Assembly (NCBI GenBank): GCA_037576215.1
Contig: JBANDB010000005.1
Location: 186,001-250,000 of the forward strand
Reading direction: 5' to 3'
DNA from: Armillaria gallica
Taxonomy: Eukaryota; Basidiomycota; Agaricomycetes; Agaricales; Physalacriaceae
Length of the DNA stretch: 64,000 bases
Shown here: in pieces, positions 47,907 through 59,395 of the stretch
How the letters are laid out: every line of letters begins with the position of its first letter
Position numbering within the stretch: position 1 is the first letter of the stretch
Notes under the pieces: model-generated
Told to the model about the DNA's origin: nothing
Database searches by the model: none
What the model saw: the letters and a program-made list of their open reading frames with translations, nothing else
Position numbers and translations under genes: made by a program

Positions 47907-48353
47907 CTATAGACCATCATCTGCTGAGTTAGAATCACCATCCCTCAATTTGCGACGGGTACGCTTAGCTGGTGGCTGATATTCCTCGCTATCATCGGTG
48001 GGTCTTAGCTTGACCGATTCTGCTGGGATTTTGGATGCAGCCCGCCACTTTCTCGTGCCCTTTCTCAGCAATGTATGTCTTAGGTATGAAGTGGTTTTCT
48101 GGACAAAAATCAAGTTTGCAAGTTTTTTCCACACAAGACCAAGGGAAACACAAGGAAATGAGAGGAAACACGAGGAAACGCGAGGAAATGTGAGGAAATG
48201 TGAGGAAACGCGAGGAAACGTAAGGCATCTGACCAGGGATTTGACGTTCATTTCACCGTTTCGGGTCACTCTATTGACGGAGTGGCGAAACTCCCTTTCC
48301 TCATCTTTCCGCCTGTTTCCTCCAACCGTTGCTATGGCCATATATAATAACAT
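47907..48353 (-). CDS. Unrecognised small ORF with internal repeat
   Basis: 148 codons on the minus strand. The middle repeats TFPRVSS/FLSFPCVS because the DNA is a 10-bp minisatellite, and the C-terminus is basic then acidic (EEYQPPAKRTRRKLRDGD). The tail looks protein-like, but the repeat would code in any frame. It may be an exon of a decayed gene rather than a full gene. Confidence 0.2.
   Translation of the reverse strand: MLLYMAIATVGGNRRKDEEREFRHSVNRVTRNGEMNVKSLVRCLTFPRVSSHFLTFPRVSSCFLSFPCVSLGLVWKKLANLIFVQKTTSYLRHTLLRKGTRKWRAASKIPAESVKLRPTDDSEEYQPPAKRTRRKLRDGDSNSADDGL
48141..48225. repeat. 10-bp minisatellite
   Basis: About eight units of GAGGAAAYGY. Confidence 0.75.
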
Positions 48354-48489
48354 AAATTATATTTATATTTATATTTCAAAATAAATGCAGGTTCCGGGGT
48401 CCTATAGGGTCCTATCAATCACGTGCTATCTCCCGCTCCCTCCGGACCGCACGAGGATCGAGTGGCTGTGCAGCATCTTTTCCCTCCAC

Positions 48490-50050
48490 CATCCCTACCC
48501 TCTCCCCGTTGGTATCGTCCATTTTCATAGATTTATGGTATGTTTTCTTTCTTTTATATGCTAGTACATTGAATTTAGATACTTTTCGCGCAGCCGGCAA
48601 GCTCAATTGTCCGTCGTTGATCTACTTTTTCACTTTGACCTCGACTCTGATGACACTGAAAACGGTGAGCTTTCTTTTATTTTTCCATGATCTACTCCGT
48701 TCTGACCTTGCGTAGGCTATTGCTCGTACCCACAACGGCAGCAGCTTTAACTGCAGGGAACGGGTCAAGCGGACGCCAGCCAACGATTTATTGGACAAAG
48801 GCACGTTTCTTCTATGAGGTATCATTTCCGGTATTTCTTACTCTTTTCTTCGTCAGCCTACGCATCATCCATGGTAAGCTACCACCCTATTCAGTTCCCG
48901 CCTGTGCTAACTAATGTTTTCCCTCCGCTCGTTCCGTTCGATACAGCCGCAAAATAGTTGAAAACACAATGTCATTTCTACGACCTCCCTAAATATACAT
49001 TAGATGATTCTACTCTCTATAGGCTACCACACATCATGTTCATCACCAGTTTCTGCCCTAGGTATTTACTTAATCTTTCACCCTCTCGAAAGCTGAGTTT
49101 TCCTCCCCCTCGATAGCTGCAATGCAAGTAGCTATCCATTTTGTTCAAGGATGGCCGCGTTCAGATTAGCGGCACTTACCCTGATTTCCCGATAACGGTA
49201 AGTCCCTCCCATCTTCAGCATTTCTTGGTTTCTGACGCTGTGCAGGTTATCTTCCCTGATATCGAAGGGAGTATCAGAGCTGGTACACGTCGATCCGAGT
49301 CAATAAGCACAGACTACGCAGCAAAGGTAAGCTAGTATCATTGATTGTTGCTCCTACAGGCTCAAGATTTATCTGAGCATAGCTTGTCCAGCAGGTTGCC
49401 GAGGCTATCTTTCAACAGGATTGACACGGCTGTTGGTTAGGTTTGTCGTTCACACCTTACTTACAATTCCCAACTCAAGCATCCCGTTTCACCAGGATTG
49501 TGAGGGCTTCGCCTGTGTTGATGGACTGTAAGAGCGGACCCTCATCTTGGAGTGCACGCACCGAGACAAGGCAAGGTAAGTACTCCTTGTATTTCCTTAT
49601 TTGTGAGCGAATGCTGTTACACGTAGCTGGCGCCGTAGTCAGATACCGACGTCACATCGTTACGATGCTCGGGCGCTGGTAAACATGAATTCAAGAGAAT
49701 CTGCTCTCTTGAGAACCCTAGTCGTCTGGTAAGCCATCGTTTTTTGTTGTACATTTAGATTGTTTTAACGGGTCTCTTTTCCAGCCGATCGATACGTATC
49801 CCAGCTCCGATGATGGAGTCCGTAAGGGATCGGATGTAGGGACGCAAAGGTTCCACCAGACTTATCTCGAGTCGCGCTAGCTGCACCCTCCACCCTTCGA
49901 GTCATCATCTTCATTTAGATAACCGTATCTTTTCTTCAGCTGGCAGAATAGCATTACTACTCGGTTCCGTTCCTGTGCAGTGCCACATCGATCGACATTC
50001 ACACCAGTCAGAGCCGCGCTCGATAGTTTGAGTTCCTCCATCCTAGGTGA
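48490..50050 (+). other. Possible decayed intron-rich gene or weak X-type array (locus B)
   Basis: Short open stretches alternate with candidate GTAAGY donors (for example near 48,881, 49,198, 49,326, 49,576 and 49,730) and YAG acceptors. Two of the donors follow GCAAAG or GGCAAG, as after X modules elsewhere. The resemblance is weaker than at the other loci and I cannot assemble a product. Confidence 0.25.
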
Positions 50051-51925
50051 GGGAGGCGGTTAGCAACCATGGCATCAATATTTTCTCTTCTCACGGATCC
50101 AGTCAGCTTCGGTCCCGTAGAATGGTCGAAAAGAATTAAATCTATACGCTACAGGAACACGAGCCTCGCTACCCAATTATCCATAAGGATGGGCACGTTT
50201 TCAGCGATAAATGCACTGTCCAACTGAAGCCAGGTACAGAACTATCTGCACATTTTCACCACCCTAATAACCATACCGTGACCGTTATCCAAGGAAAGTG
50301 TGGATCCCGACCCATCTTCAGTGGAACATCTAAGCCGAATGTAAACGTCAAATCATCGAAATTCCTGCTCCGTAGATGATGGCCGCTGAGAACATGCACG
50401 TTGCCAGGCTTTGCTATCATTGTCGACAATTGGACCTCGTTCTCCACATCTTGAACGTTTTCCAATGCCTTCTGCCCCTTCCAATGCTGGATGGCACTGC
50501 CAGAGTGGATCATCATCAATTCAACCCTCAGCCTTGACCCTTAAGCCTCAGCTTTTGTATTTTGTGCCGTCTTACCTATGATGAAAAACTCCCGCAAATA
50601 TGTTGTGTACTCGATCGTGGTGTCGATTTTGCCCCCAGACTCGCATATCTTTTTTTGGTGGAACGGTGTCTCTCCCAGGGGGAGAGACTCGCAGAAAACA
50701 GAGTCCGAGCTAGTCGGTCCTGCCCTGCGTCGTTGAATTGCGCGATGTGCTCGCTCCCTGTCTATCTCGAGGTTCACCCCGGGAAAATGCATTTAAGCAC
50801 TGAATGTGGGACTCGGTATGGCTATTCCGGTTTTCCTTTCTATATACCTTTCTCCTACCCCCAAATTATCTTCCGTCATAGCCCAATACCCACTAAAGTG
50901 GATCCCCATGACCCCAATTTCGTAACGCGCGCGGTGTCCAAAGAAACCTACGATCTCATGCCAGCTGTCTTCGCTATCTCATCTTAACTTTGAGAGCAGG
51001 TATCGATGAACGTGGAGCTAATTGGCCTCCTTTTCTCGAGTACTGTTCCTGCCTCTGACAAGCAAAATGTGTCAGCCGTGTGTCCGCTTTTCTTGGTTGC
51101 CTTTGTGACTTGAGCCATTTACATGTTCATTCGCCCATTCTAAGTCGCTTTGCCAGGTCTACATGGCCTGTAGACTCTTATTCGGCGTGCTCATTCGTGG
51201 ATTCTTCTATGTTCCGCGGAGGCAGCAACACTAGCTTGTGTCCGTACGGCAAATATATTTTTCTTGTCTGGCAGTGAAATCGCCTTTTATAGCGACAGCT
51301 GCGGTTCTCACTGTCGCGGTGAGTACACCTCGATAAGGCATAAAGAATCGTACTTGTCCTTGTTCAAATTTTGGAAATCGTAGAGCAAATGAAGAAAGTA
51401 CATGTTCTGGCCCAGAAAATGAGCTTGAAAGGTCTGTTCTATGAAAAATTAGAACGGCCACCAATTGGCTGGAACTTTTGAGGGATGAGCAAACAGAGCG
51501 GCGGCACTATGAAATCCATTTCTGTCATGGCAGGTACGAGTCCGAATGGGAGACGGTAGTCGGCAGCGACGATGGTTCAATCCTGGAGACAAACGGTCAT
51601 CACAATGACAAGCCCCATGTCAAAATTTAGAAGGACAAGATGAAAATCATGGCGTAGACATCGCCCACTCCCAGGCGGTACTAGACCATTCAAAATAGTA
51701 TGGGGATGTACCTGGCGCACTCGTTAGTAGATACTGTCGTGGTAGTATTTTCCGCAGCAAAAAAAATAACCACCTTGGGATTTGCCCAAGGTGGCAATTC
51801 GTGCTATCCCTAGGACCCCGGCGCATCCCCATCGGCTACCGTGTTGTCCTCTGTATTCCTCTCCCTGCTTATGGTAATATCTGAGTCACGTCGAGGCCGT
51901 CTCTTCACTGTAGCACACGTTAAGA
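50051..51925. other. No recognisable gene; one perfect hairpin
   Basis: Only short frames on both strands. A perfect 10-bp stem with a 5-nt loop (CCACCTTGGG/CCCAAGGTGG) is at 51,770-51,794, following an A-rich run. Confidence 0.35.
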
Positions 51926-51929
51926 CTAA

Positions 51930-52600
51930 AAATCACATTAAATTCGGTTATTTACACACAAGTCGACTACGCACTATTGTACTCAAAGCCAAGCACGACC
52001 GTAAACGATCCAGCGTAACCATGGAAATAACATGGCCCTCTTTCCTGGTGTTTTGCTCGCGCCGCGAGGTGTTGACTTAGAAATTTTTGAACTAAAATAT
52101 GTCAAAAACACTCAAATTCGACGGCCTGGAACTACCTTACTTGCCGGACGACGATCCATATACTCAAAGCCTTGTAAGACCTAAAATGACACATCGTAAG
52201 CGTAACAACAAGAGTATCAACAATTCAGACTTATCTGTGACGCAAATGCCGGGGTTTTGCTCGGCACAAGGTACCGACCCTTACAACTTTGGAGCTAGAG
52301 AATCATCCAAAATCAGTCAAAATGGACGGCCCTGAGATTCCAAAGACGCACTTACCTCGCTCGCTCGACGCCGATCCGTATAATCAAAGCCATGCATGAC
52401 CTTGTATGTCCCATTGTAAGCATGCCGGTACTGGCAACAGTTTACTGTCGGCGTCCTCTTTGCGCGTTTTGACTCGCCGCAAGGCGTCGGAGTCGAAAAT
52501 CTCAGCCTAAAAGTCGTTTTAAAAGCGAGTAAAAGATACCCCACACAGGACGTCGATACATATATAGTCAAAGCCATCTTGTGTCCTAAATAGACAGGTA
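51930..52600 (-). other. Exon-like X/Y module array, locus C
   Basis: On the minus strand X and Y alternate: X 52,549-52,583, Y 52,464-52,497, X 52,353-52,396, Y 52,251-52,290, X 52,135-52,178, Y 52,051-52,080, and a decayed X at 51,961-51,990. The X-to-X period is about 190-215 bp. Each X is preceded by GGCTTTGA; they read GFDYTDRRRASE and GFEYMDRRPASK, ending just before GTAAGT or GTAGTT. The Ys contain CGCCTTGCGGCGAGTCAAAA and two variants. Confidence 0.5.
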
Positions 52601-53585
52601 TCGTATTGAGTATGGAAATGATGGAGAAGAGAACATAAGCTTACCACGAACGGTAATGGTATGTAGGTATGTACCCTTGCTCATCAAGTCCATGAGTTTT
52701 CATTCTTGCGGGATGGTGACACGAGGGCTGAGTGTTTAAATCTACAAAATGTTAGTCAAAACAACAGGACATAAGTGGAAACCACGCACAGTTTCTCTCT
52801 GGACGGATATATGTAGTCTCAGCGCAATAATACCTTCGCAGAATTCACTCCACGTCGAGGTGTGGACATCGGTGAAGTTGTTCCCTGCAACGCGCCGACC
52901 TCGAAAAAACAGGTCCTTAATCTCATCGAAATTTGAGCCTAGAAGACGGTCAGCGATGATCAGTTTGGAATGTAAATTCAAGCATCAGGAAAACACAAAT
53001 TTTCGGTAACTCAGCTCGAAATATAGAGTCGCTATAGGAATGGTAGGCTCTCGTAGGTAATACTGAGTCGTTCATAGCGTATATAGGATTATCTCGGTCA
53101 TTATGCTGTCCTGAGCGACCTGTGGGAAAATTCTATTGGTGGAATCAATTGATGGCGGCTTTTGCCGACTCTCCCGCTTTGGGTCCGCGTCGAGTTTCTT
53201 TTTCTGTTGCTGCTCGTCGCTATCCCTCTGCGCATCTCGTCAGCTGAGTTTTTCTCTTTTTCTCGTCAGTCTCCTGCCATGGCCTACCATCACCACCACC
53301 AGCTCTTTCCATCGCTCTCCTATCTATCTCCTGTCCATCAAAAATATTCATGGCTCTTCAGGCCATATTTACCGTCCCTTTCAATCACTGAAACCTCAAA
53401 ATCAAGACCACGCTGACCGCGACCCAGGAGGACTTCAATGTGGTATTGATGTGGTTTAGTGTACGAACCATGTCCGTTTATCAACTTGTGCCTTTTCTAA
53501 CTTTCCTACCACAGCGTTCTCTTCCCTACTGAGTCTCATCAACAGTACCCTCACCGAAATAACCCCTACCAGCGAGAAACATGAT
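52601..53585. other. No supported gene
   Basis: Only short frames. The pyrimidine-rich stretch at 53,160-53,350 might be a leader of the peroxiredoxin relic that follows, but no continuous exon leads into it. Confidence 0.3.
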
Positions 53586-53587
53586 GT

Positions 53588-54008
53588 ATGTCGGGTTCTC
53601 GCAAGCGGAAGGACCAAATTTTGCCTAACGAGGATGACAAGGGTCGTGTAATTGTTGTTGAGGGCAGGACATCCCCGTTTTCGTCGAACGACGACAGCAC
53701 TGAAATCCTGGCCTTCAAGGATGCCTTTGCAGAATATAAGGCTCTTTATATGAAGGTTCTCAGTGCGTTTATTTTGTTCACGACTGAATTCTGTATTTCA
53801 TTTACATCACTCCGGCATCTCTGTCAGCTCCCAGTTTTCTCACTTTGCCTATGCTAACCAGCCTCAGAAGGAGGGTGGTCTCGGTCCTGACGTCAAGCTC
53901 CCCGTCATTGCAGACCGAAACATGTCCATCTCCGACAATTACGGTGTCCTTCCAGAGGAGGAGGGTATCGCTCTCCATGGTCTCTTTACCATCGATCCCA
54001 AGGGCTGA
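53588..54008 (+). pseudogene. Peroxiredoxin (AhpC/TSA family) relic without peroxidatic Cys
   Basis: Two exon-like parts match a typical 2-Cys peroxiredoxin. The first ends STEILAFKDAFAEYKAL, the second reads ISVSSQFSHFAYANQPQKEG then LPVIADRNMSISDNYGVLPE and stops after LFTIDPKG. Typical 2-Cys enzymes reduce H2O2 through a Cys in FVCPTEI; here that segment is NDDSTEI, so the catalytic Cys is gone. The likely intron (donor GTGCGT near 53,762) ends CCG instead of AG. The C-terminal third with the resolving Cys is absent because of the TGA at 54,006. A non-functional relic. Confidence 0.75.
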
Positions 54009-55800
54009 CCCTTATTTATTCCCTGTACCATGATCTTGATGACCAATAAAATCTTCTTCCTTCAGTGGTGCATTTAGTTCACTTGTTGACATTCAAAACA
54101 GATCGTTGTCTGACAGCACTGCAACGCTTCTTGTATCTTGGTTCCTTGGGAACACCTTCCACTCTACGAGGAGGCATCGTTATGGATAGCTCTATCAATA
54201 TGCTGTTCGACTAGCTCGTAGCCCACACGAATGAGCATTCTCTCGACCGCAATGGGACAATGTTTACTGTCCAGTATATTATGGAGCTAGTCATTTCAAT
54301 TTGAGGCTCGTCGATGAGCATACCCATGCGGTTCAACAACGGCATATGGCTGAGCAGGCGGTCACTGCTGGAAGGACCCATAGACCGGGTGGATATGCCA
54401 AAAGACAGCTCCGGTAAGACACTGAAAGGGTTTATATTTCGCTAGGCTGACTTGTAGAAAGAAGCTTAGACTCGGTATTGCCACGCAAATGCGATGGCCC
54501 TCACCCCACTAGTACGGCCATTAGCGCAAGCTCTCACCATGGCTGCCAGCTGGCCTTCGGGGCTTTCCAGGCTTCGAAAATAAGTAGGAAAGAACGGTAC
54601 GTTGTGGATTTGTGTACCATGAATATCTCCTTATACTACTTTAGGCTCTGCTTGTTCAACGTTGACTGCGGTGATAACCAAGAAACCTTTCTCTAGCTTG
54701 AAAGCCGTCGCCATCAAGCCTTTCAAATTCACCAGGATGGCCACCGTGCAAGAGGAAGACCTGTCACTTCTTCCAGACCTCGTGCTAAGCCCTACCATCC
54801 CGAATCTACCCCCACCCGCGATCTCCTCGTCCGTGCACGCATTGGCTGCTCTGTGCTCCTTTGATGCTCTGTAGCCTATCGGTGCCGATAACTGCTTGCA
54901 TAACCATTCATCCTGGGTGTCACTCCCTTGCACAGACAACATTGCCAGCCTCATATTGATCTAGCATCTTCCTTCCTCTTCGTCATTACAGGGAAGCTCA
55001 TTTGATCTCTTTTGAACACCAATAAACCCCTCGCCACGATCCACGGTCAGGAACTGCTTCTGTCACTAAAAATTTGCAGACTCATAATCAAAATGATCGA
55101 AGACTCCTTGGACGACGATTTTGCGCCGAGCCAACGTATCAGTGTCCGGCAGGCAAGGGCGTGAGCTTAGGATACTCAGACATAGGGTACGTAGGTTTGG
55201 TCGTTGCTGATCGAGATCATTTGCCACGGCTCGCACATTCAATACAGTGACAACAGGCAAGAGACGGTAACAAGCTGCGCGAGATGAGGTATGTGGCTGG
55301 CATGTGAGTGAATACCTTGATGACTCATATTTTGCATGCAGACTTCCAAGACGAAGACAAAGCGATGAGTCAACGTCCGGCAAGCCTAGTGCTATCTGGT
55401 TTGCGCGACAAGTCACAACCGCATATCTTGCGGCGCCATCCAGGGAGAAGTACTCAGAAATACGGAAACGGTATGTATCCCCACAGTTCTCTTCTCTCTT
55501 GTTCTACGCTAACTAGCGTTCCGTTCAGCTGTGTAGCCCCGAGCGCAATGAAAATCTATTTTCGGTGATTTATTGGGTACTCAAATTGTATATTTTGACT
55601 TAAGCTGCATTTTTAGATTCGCATCGACACTGCGTCAAGCTGAAACACAGGGGTCAGCTACCTTACACCTTTACTCGACCACGTTTAATCGTGGTGGCTG
55701 ATTAATATCTGCCGTTTGTTGAGGGCAGCTGCGGGTCGGATAACGGCGTAGGGTGTCGCTCAGTAGCACCGCAAAGTCACTGCAAGCGACGCCACAGAAG
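54009..55800. other. No supported gene
   Basis: Short frames on both strands only. A CCACGTTTAATCGTGG hairpin lies near 55,680. I could not match any stretch to a known family. Confidence 0.3.
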
Positions 55801-55802
55801 CC

Positions 55803-56332
55803 TTGCCATCATCGCGCAGTTCCACCTTCACAGTCCGAAATGGATCTCATCGCGATGTCCAGATAGTCGATGTCTTTAAGCGGCGTTTCTCAGCTCTGAC
55901 GACCCAGCTCGTTGAGGCGACAGCTTCTTTGTTGGCTCATAAGTTTCAGTTGCAAAACACGAAGGTGGAATTCCAGCGCACGGAGGGTATCATCGCAGAT
56001 GTGGACAGGACGACCGGCAGTGGAAGTCCAAGCAGCAAAGGATAGGGTGATTGCGAGAAGGCTCCTTATATGTAGAATGCGTGATAGACAAAGCGAAGGA
56101 GCAAGGTTACAAGGAGGGATACGAGGAAGGGTTTAGAATGGCTAGATCGTTCCGGGAGATCAGGACCAGGCAACGCTCGGCGAGGGACAGAGGTGCTCCC
56201 GTACCGATAATCCCTACAACCGTGGCAGGTATGTCTTTCAGCTACATGTGGTGCAACATATGTGATTTCCCTTTCAGGACTGCAAAGTCAAGTCTGTCTA
56301 TTCCTATAATGGTTCATTATGAAGACATGTAG
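55803..56332 (+). pseudogene. Broken hypothetical gene
   Basis: The first frame (55,803-56,045) reads VDVFKRRFSALTTQLVEATA with a helical, charged continuation. A second frame (56,051-56,332) reads VIDKAKEQGYKEGYEEGFRM and then a basic stretch (REIRTRQRSARDRG). GYxEGYxxG repeats are common in uncharacterised basidiomycete proteins. The two parts look like one product separated by a frameshift and stop. Function unknown. Confidence 0.3.
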
Positions 56333-57200
56333 GAGAAGCCTCTGCCTCTGCCTATCCCAATCCAGTAGTCGCTGTCATGCGGTGCGTGCCTTTCCATAGA
56401 GTCACTTCTCTTCAGTATTTATCGGCGAGTAGAAGCGTCGCCTCCTTTGCTAATCCTCCTGATTGGCAATCTAAATGTTGTGCAACTCTTGATCGATGTC
56501 CTGACAAAATATATGTGCCTATTTCACGGGGAACCGTTCTATTACCTTCTCACGGCTCACAGAAACACTCTGAAAGCCCCTGTCCTCGCATTCGGAAACC
56601 TCCTCACCCTTCGTTGGTTCCCCATCTGGCCCGAAGGCATATGCCCGATACCCATGCAGGTCCCTTGCTTTGTCCGTCCCTAGATAGCGTCTGTCGCCCC
56701 TGGTCACCAGCCTTGGTGGTAGTTTTCAACGATACAGTGCTTTCAGCATCCTCTGACACATGAAGTACGCTGGCTTCATCGGTACTTGGGAGAGAACGGC
56801 AGCCCTGGGTCAATGGTCATGCTCACCTCAAGAAGTTCGCGTGATAGTGGGGTGGTTGCTTTCGGGTGTTAGTTGAATTATTTGCAAGTTTGTGTCTCTA
56901 GGTTATCCTTTATCTCGTATTCTAATTACCTCTGCTTAGAAGATTAGTCTGTGCTACGTACCCTGGACAAATTACAACTAGATCATGTATTACTTTTCCA
57001 TCAATTTCATTGTCTTTTTTGTCGCCATGCGACTGGTTGACATTATCGCATGAACTTAGTCGTGTGCACGGACAGTCTTGTCTCAAAAATCAAAAATCCT
57101 ATGGGCGGATGTCCAAGACGGTCTAGCGGTCGCTTCTGGCGTTGAGTACACTTCATCAAACATTGGTTCCATGCTGCAAGTGGTGTGTACTGGCATCACT
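56333..57200. other. No supported gene
   Basis: Some open frames (for example 56,377-56,763 plus) but no family match and no clear splice pattern. Confidence 0.3.
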
Positions 57201-57219
57201 TTTCTTGAGACTTTCTGAC

Positions 57220-57627
57220 AAGTTTCATCAGTACGGAGACAGCGTCATAGTCAGCGTGGGTACCCTGAATACACCGAAGGCCCTCGAACTGAGCGGCGTT
57301 GGAGATCCCTCCATTCTCTTGGATCTGGGTATTGACGTCAAGGTGAACAGCACTGGTGTCGGTAAGTATCTGCAGAATCGTGCATGATGGAGTTTTTTTC
57401 TATGTAGTTTGCGCATTGATATGTTCCCTGTAGAACTTGGTGTCAAAGTGATTTACAAGCTGAAGGAAGATTCCGACATCACTTTGGGTAGCGAGAGACA
57501 AGCCCCGCTTATTAGTATTGTGCCACTCCCGACTATACTTTCTGAAGAAGATCAAGCGATCACGATGCTCCAGGAGAATGTGAAGGACATACCTTTCATA
57601 CTCCAAATAGTTTCTGATACGCCGTAA
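57220..57627 (+). pseudogene. GMC oxidoreductase fragment
   Basis: The stretch reads GDSVIVSVGTLNTPKALELS, GVGDPSILLDLGIDVKV and GVGKYLQNRA, matching the region of GMC flavoenzymes (aryl-alcohol oxidase/glucose oxidase family) around signature 2 and the following GVGxNLQ(D/N)H. A second stretch (YKLKEDSDITLG, LSEEDQAITMLQENVKD) fits the following segment of the family. The N-terminal FAD-binding GxGxxG region and the C-terminal HPxGT catalytic region are not found, and a stop follows LQNRA. A fragment with no enzymatic capacity. Confidence 0.7.
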
Positions 57628-59077
57628 GATCTTCTTCTCGGTGTTTGTCTGCACATCTTCAAAAGAATTTAGCATTGCCAACTCGTCCGACCCTATGGCC
57701 GAGTTACCGTTGATCCTAAATAGTGAGTACTGAAGTTGTCGTCGCTTTGACCGTGTTCGCCATCTATGTAGCTTGTCTTCCGACCACAACCTATGGTACC
57801 TTTCCCGGGCGATAGCCTCAACCCTTACGCTTGATATTTTGCACACTCTCAACGTATTCTTACGCCGTCCTCATGCAGGACACAACCCCGTTTTTGACAA
57901 TTTCTCAAGAGGTCATTGACCATATACCGAATAATTCAGATGCATATCTCTTTGCACAGGCCCGTATTGTATCTTTCTCTTCGTTAAATTCTATGTTCAC
58001 TTCAGGACAGATGCCGACGTCAGTTCCTACTTAGGACAGACCAGAATTGTGTTGGGGAAATCCGCGGGGTTCCCAGGATGCGTTCCCCAGAATCTTTACT
58101 TCAGCGAAGGATATTTTGATGAGAGTATCCGAAGTGTGCAACATTCAAGAGGGGTAATCCTTCACCTGTCCTTGAGTAGAAAGCTCTGGTTCATGTTATT
58201 CTTACCTCTCCCTCATAATGCTGAGTTCTGATGATGATGTAGTTTCATATATCGTATTCCACCTGTGTAAAAACCCCACAAATCTTCCCGCCTCCCCTGA
58301 AGACTCGTGCATATTCACATCCAACAACTTCATACGATGCGTACTGTGCTTAGATGACACCATTCAGGCAGCTCCCATTGCTGCACACGCCGCCAGGGAT
58401 ACCGAGAGTGTACTAGGATGCGCCACAATTGCTTGAAGCTCAACCAGGATAATTCCTCTTCCTTTCGTTCGCCCTTTCATCCGGCAGTACAAGGCATAAA
58501 CCTGCACATGCAATGTTAGGACAGTATGGAGAACTATGGGAACACAAAGTACCTTCCATGTGCGGGAAACATGCGGCTGAAGGTTCTTGGCTAGGCCAAG
58601 TGGCCCCGGTGTGAGATCAATATAGCAGTCGGGAGTCGCGGACCATAAAATTTCTCCTCATGACGAAGACCGTCAGCAAGACACATGGAAGTATGAGAGA
58701 GGCTTTCAACATCTGAAGCACAAGGGCGGTAGCAGATGGTAGATAAGAGGCCATCTGAAGCCCTGACAATATATGAGAGCGCGTAGAAGCACATTGTTTT
58801 AAGGACGTACGTGTATGGTACGATGCCTGATGACCGTTATCAACGTGGATGGCTGCATTCAATATATCTGATAGGTCCCATGAAATCCTAACGAGTCTAT
58901 TTCGCATGATCCGAATTCCGCTAATGATATTGAGCAGTCAATTCAAAGAACAGGAAGCTTGACTCTCTTACCGATCCTCCTTGAGCATCTGCACACGAAT
59001 ACGGATTCTTCGTCGTCCCCTTCCAAGATGCGACCTATTTTGGTGAAAGTAGTATTGGAGCTCGTAGCCGCATTCTT
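57628..59077. other. No supported gene
   Basis: Possible further decayed GMC sequence near 57,660-57,720, otherwise short frames on both strands without a family match. Confidence 0.3.
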
Positions 59078-59395
59078 TCAGCCAGGCAGAGTGTTCACAC
59101 CAAAGGATTTTGTCTTAAAAGTCAGGACTTGGGGGGCTTGGAAAACAAAATGTTGACATGCCTTAGCGCACTCCAGCACTTCCTCTTTGTCCTCCTCCCA
59201 GCATATGAGGCAGGCATCGCTGACTTCAACCTCAACAAGTGGTCTTGGTAGGTCACTCATGTTGTCTGATGGCCGCACAAAGAAAAGCGACGTCCTCGGT
59301 TCCTGCGATAGACAGTACGTCGAGAGTGCCCAATAATTGGTGCTTGACAGGTTTAGTAGCTGATTTGGGTTCAGCCGGTCACAGACCGAGCTCAC
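59078..59395 (-). CDS. Unrecognised ORF, possibly a partial exon
   Basis: 105 codons on the minus strand with a protein-like middle (VEVSDACLICWEEDKEEVLE, then CAKACQHFVFQAPQ). The Cys/His spacing is irregular and I do not recognise a domain. No clear upstream exon. Confidence 0.25.
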   Translation of the reverse strand: MSSVCDRLNPNQLLNLSSTNYWALSTYCLSQEPRTSLFFVRPSDNMSDLPRPLVEVEVSDACLICWEEDKEEVLECAKACQHFVFQAPQVLTFKTKSFGVNTLPG

